This document shows, piece after piece, positions 31,551 through 40,597 of a stretch of 64,000 nucleotides of DNA. Position 1 is the first letter of the stretch, and each line of letters begins with the position of its first letter. A program made the position numbers and the translations under genes. This DNA is from Streptomyces griseoluteus (GTDB lineage: Bacteria; Actinomycetota; Actinomycetes; Streptomycetales; Streptomycetaceae), in assembly GCA_000717735.1 (NCBI GenBank), contig JOBE01000010.1:124001-188000 (forward strand), written 5' to 3'. A model generated the notes under the pieces. That model had not been told where the DNA came from and searched no databases. It was given only the letters and a program-made list of their open reading frames with translations.

Positions 31551-32854
31551 GCCACGACCGAGGCCGCGCCGAACCTCCGGCCGACCCCGCGGGCACCGGC
31601 GACGGCACCGGCCAGGAGCCGGCACCGGGTGCCGTGCCCGCCGTCGACACCCGCCTCCTCGTCCGCGAGGAGGGCGTCAAGGGATACCTGGGCGAGTTCC
31701 GGCGCAAGATGCGCAGCGGGGAACTGGGATCGCTGCCCGTCGTGCTCGCCGTGATCATCATCTGGACGGTCTTCGGCAGTCTGAACAGCACGTTCCTCTC
31801 GGCCCAGAACCTCTCCGACCTCAGTCAGCAGATCGTCGGCACCGGCATGATCGCCGTCGGGATCGTCTTCGTCCTGCTGCTCGGGGAGATCGACCTCTCG
31901 GTCGGCTCGGTGAGCGGCCTGTGCGCCGCGATCTTCGCCGTCCTCAACGTCCTGAACGGCATGAACGAGTGGCTGGCGCTCCTGATCGCCATCGCGGGAG
32001 GCGCGGTCGTCGGTCTGATCCAGGGCTTCTTCTTCGCGAAGGTCGGCGTCCCGGCGTTCGTGGTCACCCTCGCGGGCAATCTCGCCTGGAACGGCCTGAT
32101 GCTCCAGGTGCTCGGCACCAGCGGCACGGTCAACATCCCGAGCGAGAGCATCGTCTCCCGGCTCTACACGACGATCTACCACAGTCCGGTCGCCGCCTAC
32201 GGGACGGCGGCCGTCGGGGTCGCGCTGTTCCTCGCGGCCTCGCTCCTGGACGCCAGGCGCCGCAGGGCCGCCCGGGTGCCGTTCCGTCCGGTGGCCGAGA
32301 TCGTGCTGCGTACGGTCGTCATCGCCGCCCTCGCCTTCGCCACCGCGTACATCCTCAACCAGTACCAGGGGCTGCCGCTCGCGCTGCTGATCTTCCTGAT
32401 CCTCCTGGTGCTCCTCGACTTCGTGCTGCGGCGCACCACGTACGGCCGGCGGATCTTCGCGGTCGGCGGCAACATCGAGGGTGCGCGCCGGGCCGGCATC
32501 AGCGTGCCGTTCGTCCGGATGTCCGTCTTCTCGATCGCCGGGACCATGGCGGCGATCGGCGGCATCTTCCTGGCGGGCCAGATCCAGTCCGCGAGCCAGA
32601 CCTCCGGCGGCGGCAACCTCCTGATGAACGTCATCGCCGCCGCCGTCATCGGCGGCACGAGCCTCTTCGGCGGGCGCGGCACGGTCTGGTCCGCCCTGCT
32701 CGGCGCGCTGGTGATCGGCTCCATCCAGTCGGGCATGAACATCATGGGCGTCAGCAACGCCGTCCAGTTCATGATCACGGGCTCGGTGCTGCTGGCCGCC
32801 GTCGTCGTCGACTCCCTGTCCCGCCGGAGCCAGAAGGCGGCCGGAAGGGCGTGA
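31547..32854 (+). CDS. xylH: sugar ABC transporter permease (BPD_transp_2)
   Basis: A 435-aa inner-membrane permease. A long charged N-terminal tail (about 65 residues) is followed by about 10-12 helices. The conserved 'VLLLGEIDLSVGSVSG' and 'RRIFAVGGNIEGARRAGI' are signatures of the XylH/RbsC/AraH family. Translation is coupled to the ATPase gene by an ATGA overlap. Its stop lies only 15 bp from the convergent BCCT gene, leaving no room for a classical separate terminator. Confidence 0.9.
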   Translation: MSHDRGRAEPPADPAGTGDGTGQEPAPGAVPAVDTRLLVREEGVKGYLGEFRRKMRSGELGSLPVVLAVIIIWTVFGSLNSTFLSAQNLSDLSQQIVGTGMIAVGIVFVLLLGEIDLSVGSVSGLCAAIFAVLNVLNGMNEWLALLIAIAGGAVVGLIQGFFFAKVGVPAFVVTLAGNLAWNGLMLQVLGTSGTVNIPSESIVSRLYTTIYHSPVAAYGTAAVGVALFLAASLLDARRRRAARVPFRPVAEIVLRTVVIAALAFATAYILNQYQGLPLALLIFLILLVLLDFVLRRTTYGRRIFAVGGNIEGARRAGISVPFVRMSVFSIAGTMAAIGGIFLAGQIQSASQTSGGGNLLMNVIAAAVIGGTSLFGGRGTVWSALLGALVIGSIQSGMNIMGVSNAVQFMITGSVLLAAVVVDSLSRRSQKAAGRA

Positions 32855-32869
32855 GCGGAACCTCCGCGC

Positions 32870-34531
32870 TCAGCCTCCCGAGTCCGGGGAGCCGGGGCCG
32901 ATCCTCAGTTCGAAATCGCCGTCGTACTTCTCGTGGCCCGCGATCACGGCGAGTTCGACGACCTCCACGCCCACCTCGCCCCGGACGATGAGCGGGTCCT
33001 TCCGCAGGTCCCGCATCAGCGCCACGCACATGCCGATCATCACCAGGACGAACGGTGCCGCGACCAGGATCGTGAGGTTCTGCAGGCCCGCGAGGGCGTC
33101 GCCCTGACCGTCGCCGATGAGGAGCATGATGGCGGCGACCGCGCCGGTCAGCACGCCCCAGAACACGACGACGGGCCGGGTGGGTTCGAAGGCGCCGCGC
33201 TGGGACAGCGTGCCCATGACGATCGAGGCCGCGTCCGCGCCCGACACGAAGAAGATCCCCACGAGGATCATCACCAGGAGGCTCATGGCGCCGGAGATCG
33301 GGAACTCCTGGAGCACGGCGAAGAGCTGCCCCTCGGGGGTCGTCTCCCCCACCAGGTCGCCCTGTTCGCTCAGTTTCATCGCCGTACCACCGAAGATCGC
33401 GAACCACACCAGGCTGACGGTGCTGGGCACCAGGATGACTCCGCCGACGAACTGGCGGATGGTCCGGCCCCGGCTGATCCTCGCGATGAACATCCCGACG
33501 AAGGGCGTCCACGAGATCCACCAGGCCCAGTAGAAGACGGTCCAGCCGCCTAGCCACTCATGGATGTTCGCTCCGCTGGTCGCCTCGGTACGGCCGGCCA
33601 GCTGGGGCAGGTCGCCGATGTACGCGGCGATCGAGGTGGGCAGCAGGTCGAGGACGATGATGGTGGGGCCCGCCACGAACACGAAGAGGGCGAGCACCCC
33701 GGCGAGCACCATGTTGATGTTCGAGAGCCACTGGATGCCCTTCGCCACACCGGACACGGCGGAGGCGACGAAGGCCACGGTCAGGACCGCGATGATCGCG
33801 ACGAGCAGCCCGGTGCCGGTCTTCTCCAGCCAGCCCAGCTCCTCGACGCCGCTGCCGATCTGGAGCGCGCCGAGGCCCAGCGAGGCGGCGGAGCCGAACA
33901 GGGTGGCGAAGATGGCCAGGATGTCGATGACGCGGCCGGGCGCGCCGTAGGCCCGGCGCTCGCCCATCAGGGGGACGAAGACGGCGCTGATGGTCTGGCG
34001 GCGGCGCCGGCGGAACGTGGAGTACGCGATGGCGAGCCCCACGACGGCGTAGATCGCCCACGGGTGGAGCGTCCAGTGGAACAGCGTGGTGGCCATGGCG
34101 GTCTGCATCCGCTCCGCCGAGTCGACGGGATGCGTGCCGGGCGGCGGGGCGCCGTAGTGGGCGAGGGGTTCGCTCACGCCGTAGAACATCAGGCCGATGC
34201 CCATGCCCGCGCTGAACATCATGGCGATCCATGACACCGTCCGGAACTCCGGGCCCTCGCTCTCCTGGCCGAGCGTGATCCGGCCGTAGCGGCTGATGGC
34301 CAGCCAGAGGGCGAAGACGACGAAGCCGGACGCGGCCAGCATGAAGGCCCAGCCGCCGTCCCGGATCAGCCCTTCGAGGAGCCTGCTCGACGTGCTCTCC
34401 AGGCTGTCCGTGGCCGTGGCGCCCCAGACGACGAAGGCCACCGTGAGGACGGCGGTGACCCCGAACACGATCCGGTCGGTACGGGCACGACGGTGCTGGT
34501 CGGGGCGGCCGGGCAGGTCCGCCGTCACCAC
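32870..34531 (-). CDS. BCCT-family betaine/choline/carnitine transporter
   Basis: A 553-aa secondary transporter with about 12 membrane helices and a short charged C-terminal tail. The BCCT signature Trp-rich stretch 'WTVFYWAWWISWTPFVGMFI' is present, as is 'FSAGMGIGLMFYGVSEPL'. Members import quaternary amines such as glycine betaine for osmoprotection or as nutrients. I start at the first of two adjacent GTG codons (34531, 34528) after GAAGGGCGG. It diverges from the GntR gene, which may regulate it. The substrate is undetermined. Confidence 0.92.
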   Translation of the reverse strand: MVTADLPGRPDQHRRARTDRIVFGVTAVLTVAFVVWGATATDSLESTSSRLLEGLIRDGGWAFMLAASGFVVFALWLAISRYGRITLGQESEGPEFRTVSWIAMMFSAGMGIGLMFYGVSEPLAHYGAPPPGTHPVDSAERMQTAMATTLFHWTLHPWAIYAVVGLAIAYSTFRRRRRQTISAVFVPLMGERRAYGAPGRVIDILAIFATLFGSAASLGLGALQIGSGVEELGWLEKTGTGLLVAIIAVLTVAFVASAVSGVAKGIQWLSNINMVLAGVLALFVFVAGPTIIVLDLLPTSIAAYIGDLPQLAGRTEATSGANIHEWLGGWTVFYWAWWISWTPFVGMFIARISRGRTIRQFVGGVILVPSTVSLVWFAIFGGTAMKLSEQGDLVGETTPEGQLFAVLQEFPISGAMSLLVMILVGIFFVSGADAASIVMGTLSQRGAFEPTRPVVVFWGVLTGAVAAIMLLIGDGQGDALAGLQNLTILVAAPFVLVMIGMCVALMRDLRKDPLIVRGEVGVEVVELAVIAGHEKYDGDFELRIGPGSPDSGG

Positions 34532-34825
34532 CCGCCCTTCTCTGCCGCCGCCCCGCTCGCCGCCCGCCTCGGGGGCGTCCGGCCTCTGATCTTCCCGCAA
34601 CAGATGACACCTTTCACGGCGGTACGACTGTCTAGAACGATGCGAAATCGGCTGTTCATCGCAAATCTGACGATGCCCTGGTAAGGCAGTACCACAGACG
34701 GGGCCGGACTTCGGGGACCAACAGACCTCCGCGGCCGGACCGATGCCCTTCGGCGGGCCGACGTATCCTCGGGCCCCGGGGCACCCCGAACGCGGGGCGG
34801 AAGAGGACGGAAGAGGTCGGCACAG

Positions 34826-35632
34826 GTGGCGGACGGACGCGGGACCGGCTCGACGGCCGAGGGCGGAGGCGCCCGGGCGCGCGGCACGAGGAAGTCCACG
34901 GCGGTGCCGGCCCAGGACGCGGCCCCCCGCCCGGACGCGACCCGCACCCCGGCCCCCGACGCGACCCCGGGCGGGCCGGACGGTGGGCCCGTCCCCGTGC
35001 CGCTCGGTACGCGCGCGCGTGAGGCCGTGCTCCAGCGGATCGTCGACCGGCGGTACCCGCAGGGTGCCCGGCTCGTCGAACGGGAGGTCGCCGAGGAGCT
35101 CGGCATGTCCCGCGTACCGGTACGGGAGGCGCTGCGCGCGCTGGTCACCGAGGGGCTCCTCGAACTGCTCCCGCACAGCGGCGTACGGGTGCGCCGGCTC
35201 GAACGCACCGACGTGGAGCATCTCTACGAGGTGTGGGAACCGCTGGCGGTCCAGGCCTCCCGGCTCGCGGCGCGGGCGTGCGCGGCGGGCGACACCCGGG
35301 GTGTCGACGCTCTCCAGGCCACGCTCCGGCAGGCCGAGTCGGCCGCCGCGGCCGACGAGGGGACCCGCGAGGTGGCCGCGCACACGGCGTTCCACGAGTG
35401 CGTCGTGGCCATGTCGGGCAATCCGCTGCTCGCCCGCACCCTGGAACAGCTGAGCTGGCAGCTGCGGCTCGTGTTCGGCCTGCGCGAGGAGCCCGCGCAC
35501 ATGCGGGCCCAGCACGCCGAGATGTACCGGCACATCGCGGCCGGGGACACGGAGGCCGCCGCGGCGAGCACCCTGCTGCACGTACGGGACAGCAGGGCCG
35601 TCGCGCTGCGCTCGCTCTTCGGCGACGCCTGA
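34826..35632 (+). CDS. GntR-family (FCD) transcriptional regulator
   Basis: A 268-aa regulator. About 60 disordered residues precede a winged helix-turn-helix ('VEREVAEELGMSRVPVREAL', 'EGLLELLPHSGVRVRRL'). An all-helical FCD ligand domain follows, with metal-site His in 'HTAFHECVVAMSGNPLL' and a late 'QHAEMYRHIAAGD'. It belongs to the FadR-type subfamily. It starts at GTG with AGAGG upstream. Two copies of a GTATAC-centred site lie between it and the amidohydrolase gene, so it probably represses that gene and releases on binding a related small acid or amine. It may also control the divergent BCCT gene. Confidence 0.9.
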   Translation: MADGRGTGSTAEGGGARARGTRKSTAVPAQDAAPRPDATRTPAPDATPGGPDGGPVPVPLGTRAREAVLQRIVDRRYPQGARLVEREVAEELGMSRVPVREALRALVTEGLLELLPHSGVRVRRLERTDVEHLYEVWEPLAVQASRLAARACAAGDTRGVDALQATLRQAESAAAADEGTREVAAHTAFHECVVAMSGNPLLARTLEQLSWQLRLVFGLREEPAHMRAQHAEMYRHIAAGDTEAAAASTLLHVRDSRAVALRSLFGDA

Positions 35633-35637
35633 CCACC

Positions 35638-35650
35638 TTCGTATACCAGG
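35638..35650. promoter_or_regulatory. GntR operator site 1
   Basis: TTCGTATACCAGG; its reverse strand reads CTGGTATACGAA, matching site 2 in the pattern TGGTATACNAA. It lies immediately after the GntR stop codon. Confidence 0.6.
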
Positions 35651-35741
35651 ACGGTCGGCGCCCCTCTCCCGCCTCCGCTTTCAGCACGTGGGCGGGGTTT
35701 CCGGAATCCTTCGATCCACATCCTTGTCCGCTGCATGAAGC

Positions 35742-35753
35742 TTGGTATACAAA
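35742..35753. promoter_or_regulatory. GntR operator site 2
   Basis: TTGGTATACAAA, a near-perfect palindrome 46 bp before the amidohydrolase ATG and 104 bp from site 1. GTATAC cores are typical of FadR-type GntR operators. Confidence 0.65.
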
Positions 35754-35798
35754 ACGGGGACGTCGCTGGCATACTCCCGTCCCCTCGAAGGAGACTCC

Positions 35799-37175
35799 AT
35801 GCAGCCGTCCCCGTCCTCCTCCGGCGCGCTCTCCCGCCGCACGATGCCGGCCGGTGCCGCCGCGCTCGCCGGCACGACGGCGACGGCGGCCGCCACGGCC
35901 GTGCCGGCCCAGGCCGCGATCCCCGCCGCCGGGTCCGGGTCCCTTGCCGGAACCGCGTCCGCCGCCGGGTCCGGAGCCGCCGCGCGGCGCCGCGCGCGGA
36001 CCGTGGTCTTCCGCGACGTGCGTCCGTTCGGGGCGGCGAAGGCCACGGACCTCGTCGTCGTCGACGGTCTGATCTCGGACGGCCCGGCGCCCCGGGGTGC
36101 CGAGGTCGTCGACGGTGACGGCCGGATCGCGCTGCCGTCACTCGTGGACGCTCACATCCATCCCGACAAGACGACCTGGGGCGGCTCCTGGGTGTCGCGC
36201 CGGCCCGCGAGCGGCATCGCCGACTACGTCGCCCAGGACGTGGAGCTGTTCCGCAGCCGGCGCAGGTCCGTCGGCGAGCGCGCGTACGGGCTGATGTCCC
36301 ATGCCGTCTCCCGGGGCACCCGGGCCATGCGCGCCCACGCCGACGTGGCGCCCGCGTACGGCCTGGCCGGGGTGGAGGGCGTGGCCGAGGCCCGTGAGCG
36401 GCTGCGCCACGCGCTCGACGTGCAGATCGTCGCCTTCCCCCAGCACGGCGTCATCCGCACCCCGGGTACGGCGGAGCTGCTCGAGAAGGCCGCGCGCGAG
36501 GGCCTCATCGACATGATCGGCGGCATCGACCCGATCGGTTTCGACCAGGCGCTCGACGAGCAGCTGGACGTCGTCTTCGGCATCGCGGACCGCCACGGGG
36601 TCGGCGTGGACATCCATCTGCACGACCGGGGCGAGAAGGGCATGCGGGCCATACGCGGCATCGTCGACCGTACGCGTGCGCTCTCCCTCGCCGGGAAGGT
36701 CACGGTCAGCCATGCCTTCTGCCTGCCGGGCCTGACGGACCGTGAACTCGGTGCGATCGCCACGGACCTGGGGGATCAGGACATCGCCCTGACCACGGTC
36801 GCGCCGTCCGACTCCCTGGTCCTGCCGATCGCCCGGCTGCGTGAGCACGGGGTGCGGGTCGGGCTCGGTTCGGACGGTGTGCGCGACTCCTGGAGTCCGT
36901 TCGGCAACGCCGACATGATGCACCGCGCGCACATCCTCGGGTGGGTGAGGGACGTGCGCCTGGACGAGGAACTGACGGACTGTTACGAGGTCGCCACGCA
37001 CGGGGGTTCGGACGTCATGGGCCTGGCGCGCGCCGACTTCGCGGCCGGAGCCCCGGCCGACTTCGTCCTCGTCCGGGGCGAATGCCTGGCGCAGGTGGTG
37101 GTGGACATGCCTCGCCGGGACCTGGTGGTGCACGGGGGCGTGGTGGTGGCCCGGGACGGCGAGTTCCTCGGCTGA
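35799..37175 (+). CDS. Tat-exported amidohydrolase, cytosine-deaminase-like
   Basis: A 458-aa metal-dependent amidohydrolase. A twin-arginine signal ('ALSRRTMPAGAAALAG') suggests folded export. The metal ligands are 'LPSLVDAHIHPDKTTWGG', 'HADVAPAYG', 'GVDIHLHDRGEKG', 'VSHAFCLPGL' and 'GLGSDGVRDSWSPFGNADMM', as in the CodA/N-acyl-D-amino-acid-type branch. The substrate is unknown: cytosine, creatinine-like or triazine-like amines are possible. ATG 35799 has AAGGAG. It is preceded by two GntR operators; a BCCT transporter lies beyond the regulator. An exported member of this mostly cytosolic family is unusual. Confidence 0.85.
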   Translation: MQPSPSSSGALSRRTMPAGAAALAGTTATAAATAVPAQAAIPAAGSGSLAGTASAAGSGAAARRRARTVVFRDVRPFGAAKATDLVVVDGLISDGPAPRGAEVVDGDGRIALPSLVDAHIHPDKTTWGGSWVSRRPASGIADYVAQDVELFRSRRRSVGERAYGLMSHAVSRGTRAMRAHADVAPAYGLAGVEGVAEARERLRHALDVQIVAFPQHGVIRTPGTAELLEKAAREGLIDMIGGIDPIGFDQALDEQLDVVFGIADRHGVGVDIHLHDRGEKGMRAIRGIVDRTRALSLAGKVTVSHAFCLPGLTDRELGAIATDLGDQDIALTTVAPSDSLVLPIARLREHGVRVGLGSDGVRDSWSPFGNADMMHRAHILGWVRDVRLDEELTDCYEVATHGGSDVMGLARADFAAGAPADFVLVRGECLAQVVVDMPRRDLVVHGGVVVARDGEFLG

Positions 37176-37221
37176 CCGATCCTGACCGTCCCAGACCGTC
37201 CCTGACCGCTCACCGACGACC

Positions 37222-37250
37222 GGCCGGGCACCCCCCTCGGGTGCCCGGCC
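37222..37250. terminator. 12-bp perfect hairpin, bidirectional
   Basis: GGCCGGGCACCC (37222-37233) pairs with GGGTGCCCGGCC (37239-37250) around CCCTC, between convergent genes. Confidence 0.85.
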
Positions 37251-37259
37251 CGCTGCCTT

Positions 37260-37634
37260 CTAGAGGTACGGCTGCGTGATCAGCTCGAACGCGTGGCCGG
37301 CCGGGTCCTTGAAGTAGACCCCGCGCCCGCCGTGTTCGGTGTTGGTCTCGCCGGGGCGCCGCATCTGCGGGTCGGCCCAGTGCTCGATGCCCTGGTCGCG
37401 AAGCCGCCCGCACGCGCGGTCGAACAGCTCCTCGTCGACGAGGAACGCGTAGTGCTGCATCTGGATCTCGACCGGGGGCTCGGCGAACTGGATCAGCACG
37501 CCGTCGGCGAGCTGGACGTTGAGGAAGGGCCCCCAGGACGGCGCCTCGGGGAGTTCCAGCAACTCCCGGAAGAACTTCGCCGATTCGTGGCGGTCCTTGG
37601 CGGCGATGATGGTGTGGTTGAACGTGACTGCCAT
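37260..37634 (-). CDS. VOC-family (glyoxalase/dioxygenase fold) protein
   Basis: A 124-aa single VOC protein made of two beta-alpha-beta-beta-beta units. 'FNHTIIAAKDRHESAKFFRE' opens the first, and 'RGVYFKDPAGHAFELITQPY' closes the second with the usual His/Glu metal ligands. Members include glyoxalases, antibiotic-binding proteins and dioxygenases; the substrate cannot be told. The ATG has GAGGT upstream. It is monocistronic, converging with the amidohydrolase and diverging from the pectate lyase gene. Confidence 0.9.
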   Translation of the reverse strand: MAVTFNHTIIAAKDRHESAKFFRELLELPEAPSWGPFLNVQLADGVLIQFAEPPVEIQMQHYAFLVDEELFDRACGRLRDQGIEHWADPQMRRPGETNTEHGGRGVYFKDPAGHAFELITQPYL

Positions 37635-37900
37635 GTGGATGACCTCGCTCTGTGATTCGACACGGAAGTGGACTCGCAGTGCTTGAGCACCGGGGTGGTC
37701 CGCGCGCCGAACCGCGGGGGTGCCTCCGGGACACCCGCTGAGCGGTCAGTCGTCCACCGGATGGCCCGTCTGTGTGTGGCGTCGAGTCGCCGGTCCGGTG
37801 TTCACGTCGAAGGACAGTACGTGATCAAGGCCCGGGCGGCAAGGGGGTGGGAGCACTCCCTTCCGCCTTCTCCGCCACCTCGGGGAGTCCCTGCGCGAAG
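37635..37900. other. intergenic, VOC promoter side
   Basis: The left part of a 422-bp gap between divergent genes. It contains a loose inverted repeat around 37720-37745. I see no open frame, RNA gene or clear promoter here; the pectate lyase promoter is farther right. Confidence 0.3.
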
Positions 37901-37902
37901 TA

Positions 37903-37931
37903 TTGCCACGCCCCTGAGGTCACCCTATCGT
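37903..37931 (+). promoter_or_regulatory. pectate lyase promoter
   Basis: -35 TTGCCA (37903-37908) and -10 TATCGT (37926-37931) with ideal 17-bp spacing, giving a start near 37938 and a leader of about 120 nt. Confidence 0.6.
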
Positions 37932-37939
37932 CCCGGGCA

Positions 37940-37951
37940 GAAAGCGCTTTC
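37940..37951. promoter_or_regulatory. LacI-type operator GAAAGCGCTTTC
   Basis: Perfect 12-bp palindrome with the central CG typical of LacI/CcpA-type sites, overlapping the predicted transcription start. It should give substrate- or catabolite-responsive repression of the pectate lyase. Confidence 0.7.
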
Positions 37952-38056
37952 CATCCGTCTGTGGTCGGCCTCACCGAGGGCTGCCCACGGGCGGTTTCTT
38001 CTGGACTGAACGTCAATCCCCACCCCCCTCGTTCGAAGACAAGAAGGACGGCGAGC

Positions 38057-39637
38057 ATGAAGCGACCAGTCGCATTTCGACTCCACGCGGCAGCGGCGGC
38101 CATGGCCCTGGCGGCCGGGACCGGCGTGGTCCTGTCGATGCCCCAGGCATCGGCGGCGACCGGCGGCGCCACCGGTTACGCGACACAGAACGGCGGGACC
38201 ACCGGCGGCGCGGGCGGGCAGACCGTCCGGGCCACCACGGGAACCCAGATCCACGCGGCCCTGTGCGGACGCGCCACCAGCAGCACCCCCCTCATCATCC
38301 AGGTCGAGGGGACCGTCAACCACGCCAACACCGCCAAGGTGTCGGGCACCAGCTGCAACACCGCCGACGGCGTGATCGAGCTCAAGCAGATCAGCAACGT
38401 CACCCTCGTCGGAGTCGGCGCCGGCGCCGTCTTCGACCAACTCGGCATCCACATACGCGAGTCCAGCAACATCATCATCCAGAACGTCACCGTCAAGAAC
38501 GTCAAGAAGTCGGGCTCGCCCGTCTCCAACGGCGGCGACGCCATCGGCATGGAGAGCGGCGTCCGCAACGTCTGGGTCGACCACGTCACCCTGGAGGCGT
38601 CCGGCGGCGAGTCGGAGGGCTACGACGGCCTCTTCGACATGAAGGACGACACCAAGTACGTGACCCTGTCCTACAGCATCCTGCGCAACTCCGGCCGTGG
38701 CGGCCTCGTCGGCTCCAGCGAGACCGAGCTCTCGAACGGCTTCATCACGTACCACCACAACCTGTACGACAACATCGACTCGCGCGCACCCTTGCTGCGC
38801 GGCGGCACCGCCCACATGTACAACAACCACTACCGGCGGATCAACGAGTCCGGCATCAACTCCCGCGCGGGAGCGCACGCCAAGGTCGACAACAACTACT
38901 TCGAGGACTCCAAGGACGTCCTCGGCACCTTCTACACGACCGCGGCCGGCTACTGGCAGGTCAGCGGCAACGTCTTCGACAACGTGACGTGGTCCGCGCG
39001 CACCTCCGACCACAACCCGGCGGGGCCGAACCCGCAGTCCAACACCACGGTCTCCATCCCGTACGCCTTCACCCTGGACTCCGCCGGCTGCGTGCCGGAC
39101 GTCGTCGCCCGGACGGCGGGCGCCGCCAAGGGACTTCTGGTGTCGGACGGCAGCTGCACGCCGCAGACGCCCAGCCCCACGCCGACGCAGACCACTCCGA
39201 CCCCGACCCCGACGCAGACCAGCCCGACCCCGGGTCCCACCACACCCACTCCCGGACCGACGCAGCCGGGCGGGACCAACCTCAGCATCGGCGCGGGTTC
39301 GGACGGTTCGAGCAAGGCCGACGGTACGAGCTACGGCAACGTCCGGGACGGGAACCTGAGCACCTACTGGTCGCCGGCCGGTACGACCGGATCGGTGTCG
39401 ATCAAGTGGGGTTCCGCCACCACCGTCTCCTCCCTCGCGATCCGTGAGGCGGCGGGGGCGACGGGCGCCATCGGGTCCTGGAAGGTCCTCAACGGCGACA
39501 CCGGGGCCGTGCTGACGTCGGGCAGCGGCGCCGGCGTCATCACCATCCCCCGCACCACCCTCCAGAAGCTCACGTTCCAGATCGTCAGCTCGTCCGGCAC
39601 CCCCCGGGTCGCCGAGTTCGAGACCTACGCCGGATAG
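38057..39637 (+). CDS. secreted pectate lyase (PL1) with C-terminal binding domain
   Basis: A 526-aa extracellular enzyme cleaving polygalacturonate by beta-elimination. Signal peptide about 1-33 ('MALAAGTGVVLSMPQASA'). The PL1 beta-helix runs to about 365, with 'NVWVDHVTLEASGGESEGYD', 'TYHHNLYDNIDSRAPLLRGG' and 'AHMYNNHYRRINESGI'. A Pro-Thr linker (about 370-410) follows, then a discoidin/F5-8-type domain ('NVRDGNLSTYWSPAGT') likely to bind polysaccharide. ATG 38057 has GAAGGA at longer spacing. The long leader and LacI-type operator suggest induction by pectin breakdown products. Confidence 0.92.
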   Translation: MKRPVAFRLHAAAAAMALAAGTGVVLSMPQASAATGGATGYATQNGGTTGGAGGQTVRATTGTQIHAALCGRATSSTPLIIQVEGTVNHANTAKVSGTSCNTADGVIELKQISNVTLVGVGAGAVFDQLGIHIRESSNIIIQNVTVKNVKKSGSPVSNGGDAIGMESGVRNVWVDHVTLEASGGESEGYDGLFDMKDDTKYVTLSYSILRNSGRGGLVGSSETELSNGFITYHHNLYDNIDSRAPLLRGGTAHMYNNHYRRINESGINSRAGAHAKVDNNYFEDSKDVLGTFYTTAAGYWQVSGNVFDNVTWSARTSDHNPAGPNPQSNTTVSIPYAFTLDSAGCVPDVVARTAGAAKGLLVSDGSCTPQTPSPTPTQTTPTPTPTQTSPTPGPTTPTPGPTQPGGTNLSIGAGSDGSSKADGTSYGNVRDGNLSTYWSPAGTTGSVSIKWGSATTVSSLAIREAAGATGAIGSWKVLNGDTGAVLTSGSGAGVITIPRTTLQKLTFQIVSSSGTPRVAEFETYAG

Positions 39638-39655
39638 CTCCGGCAGCCACGGTCA

Positions 39656-39688
39656 GGTTCCGGCTCCCCTCGGGGCCGGAGCCGGACC
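39656..39688. terminator. hairpin after pectate lyase
   Basis: CCGGCTCC (39660-39667) pairs with GGAGCCGG (39678-39685), with a bulged extension, between convergent genes. Confidence 0.6.
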
Positions 39689-39718
39689 GTCGCCGTTCCA
39701 CGCGCGCGTACCGCCGGG

Positions 39719-40396
39719 TCAACTCACGAACTCGCGGTCGCCGTAGCGCACCTGTGCCTCCTTCCAGTCGGCGCCCAGTGCCGCCGTGAACTTCCGCGCC
39801 AGCGGCAGATCCGCGATCGGGGCGACGAGGACAAGCCTGCCGTCGAGGGTCACCGAACCGCCGCCGAGCTTCTCGCGGGCCTCGGGGTCGGCGACGAGCG
39901 CCTCGCGGAGGCCGCTCGCCTCCACTCCGGGCACCTCGATCTCGACCGCGTCGGTCTCCGGGGACGTGCGGGGCAGACAGCGGAAGGTGAGCACGGCCTC
40001 CTGGTCGTACTCCTTGGCGATCACGCCCGCGATGTGGTGGAGCCCGTCGCGGCCGACCCGGTCGACGTCGAACTCGCGCGACCGCTCGTACGTGGCCTGC
40101 CGCAGGTCGGCGGACCAGAAGACGCCGTCGAGGAGCGTCGAGGCCCCCGGTCGGGCACCGTGGGCGCGGATGATCGCGCGCACCTCGTGGTCGAACCGGG
40201 TCAGGCGGGTCCTGAGACGGGGGTCGTCCGGGTCGGTGATGACCGAGGTGTTGTCGGTCGCGAAGATCTCCGCCGCCGGGCAGGCCGGATCGGCCGGGCT
40301 CGCGTGGGTGCTCTGGGCGCCCGTGATCGCGACCAGGAGGGCGGTGACGCCGGCGGCGAGGAGTCGGCGCGGTCGGGGAGTGGTGTCGTTGTTCAC
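39719..40396 (-). CDS. secreted protein of unknown function
   Basis: 225 aa from GTG 40396, although no strong ribosome site is visible and another GTG lies upstream. An N-terminal signal ('LLAAGVTALLVAITGAQSTH') indicates export. The mature part has 'PACPAAEIFATDNTSVITDP' and 'GVFWSADLRQATYERSREFD', with a two-Cys pattern (PAC...FRC) that could form a disulfide. I do not recognise the family. It is monocistronic, divergent from the GH16-like gene. Confidence 0.65.
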   Translation of the reverse strand: MNNDTTPRPRRLLAAGVTALLVAITGAQSTHASPADPACPAAEIFATDNTSVITDPDDPRLRTRLTRFDHEVRAIIRAHGARPGASTLLDGVFWSADLRQATYERSREFDVDRVGRDGLHHIAGVIAKEYDQEAVLTFRCLPRTSPETDAVEIEVPGVEASGLREALVADPEAREKLGGGSVTLDGRLVLVAPIADLPLARKFTAALGADWKEAQVRYGDREFVS

Positions 40397-40597
40397 GGAA
40401 TGATCAACGAGCCCGGCCGGCGATCGTCGCGTCACGCACCGGGACACGCGCGCCCGGGGACCGGGCTCGCTCTCGGTGGCGGCTGTGCGGCCCACGTGAC
40501 GACTTGTCGCCAATGGGTGATCTGCCGCGTACGGGCGGTGCGGGGTGGGCAGCATCGTTCGCGGGCCGGTCCGGCCCCCGCGAGAATGGAGCGTGCC

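Noticed and set aside
34637..34675. Repeated GCGAAATC/GCAAATC words in the BCCT-GntR divergent region considered as a second operator set
   Set aside because: The repeats are imperfect and lack the GTATAC core shared by the two credible GntR sites.
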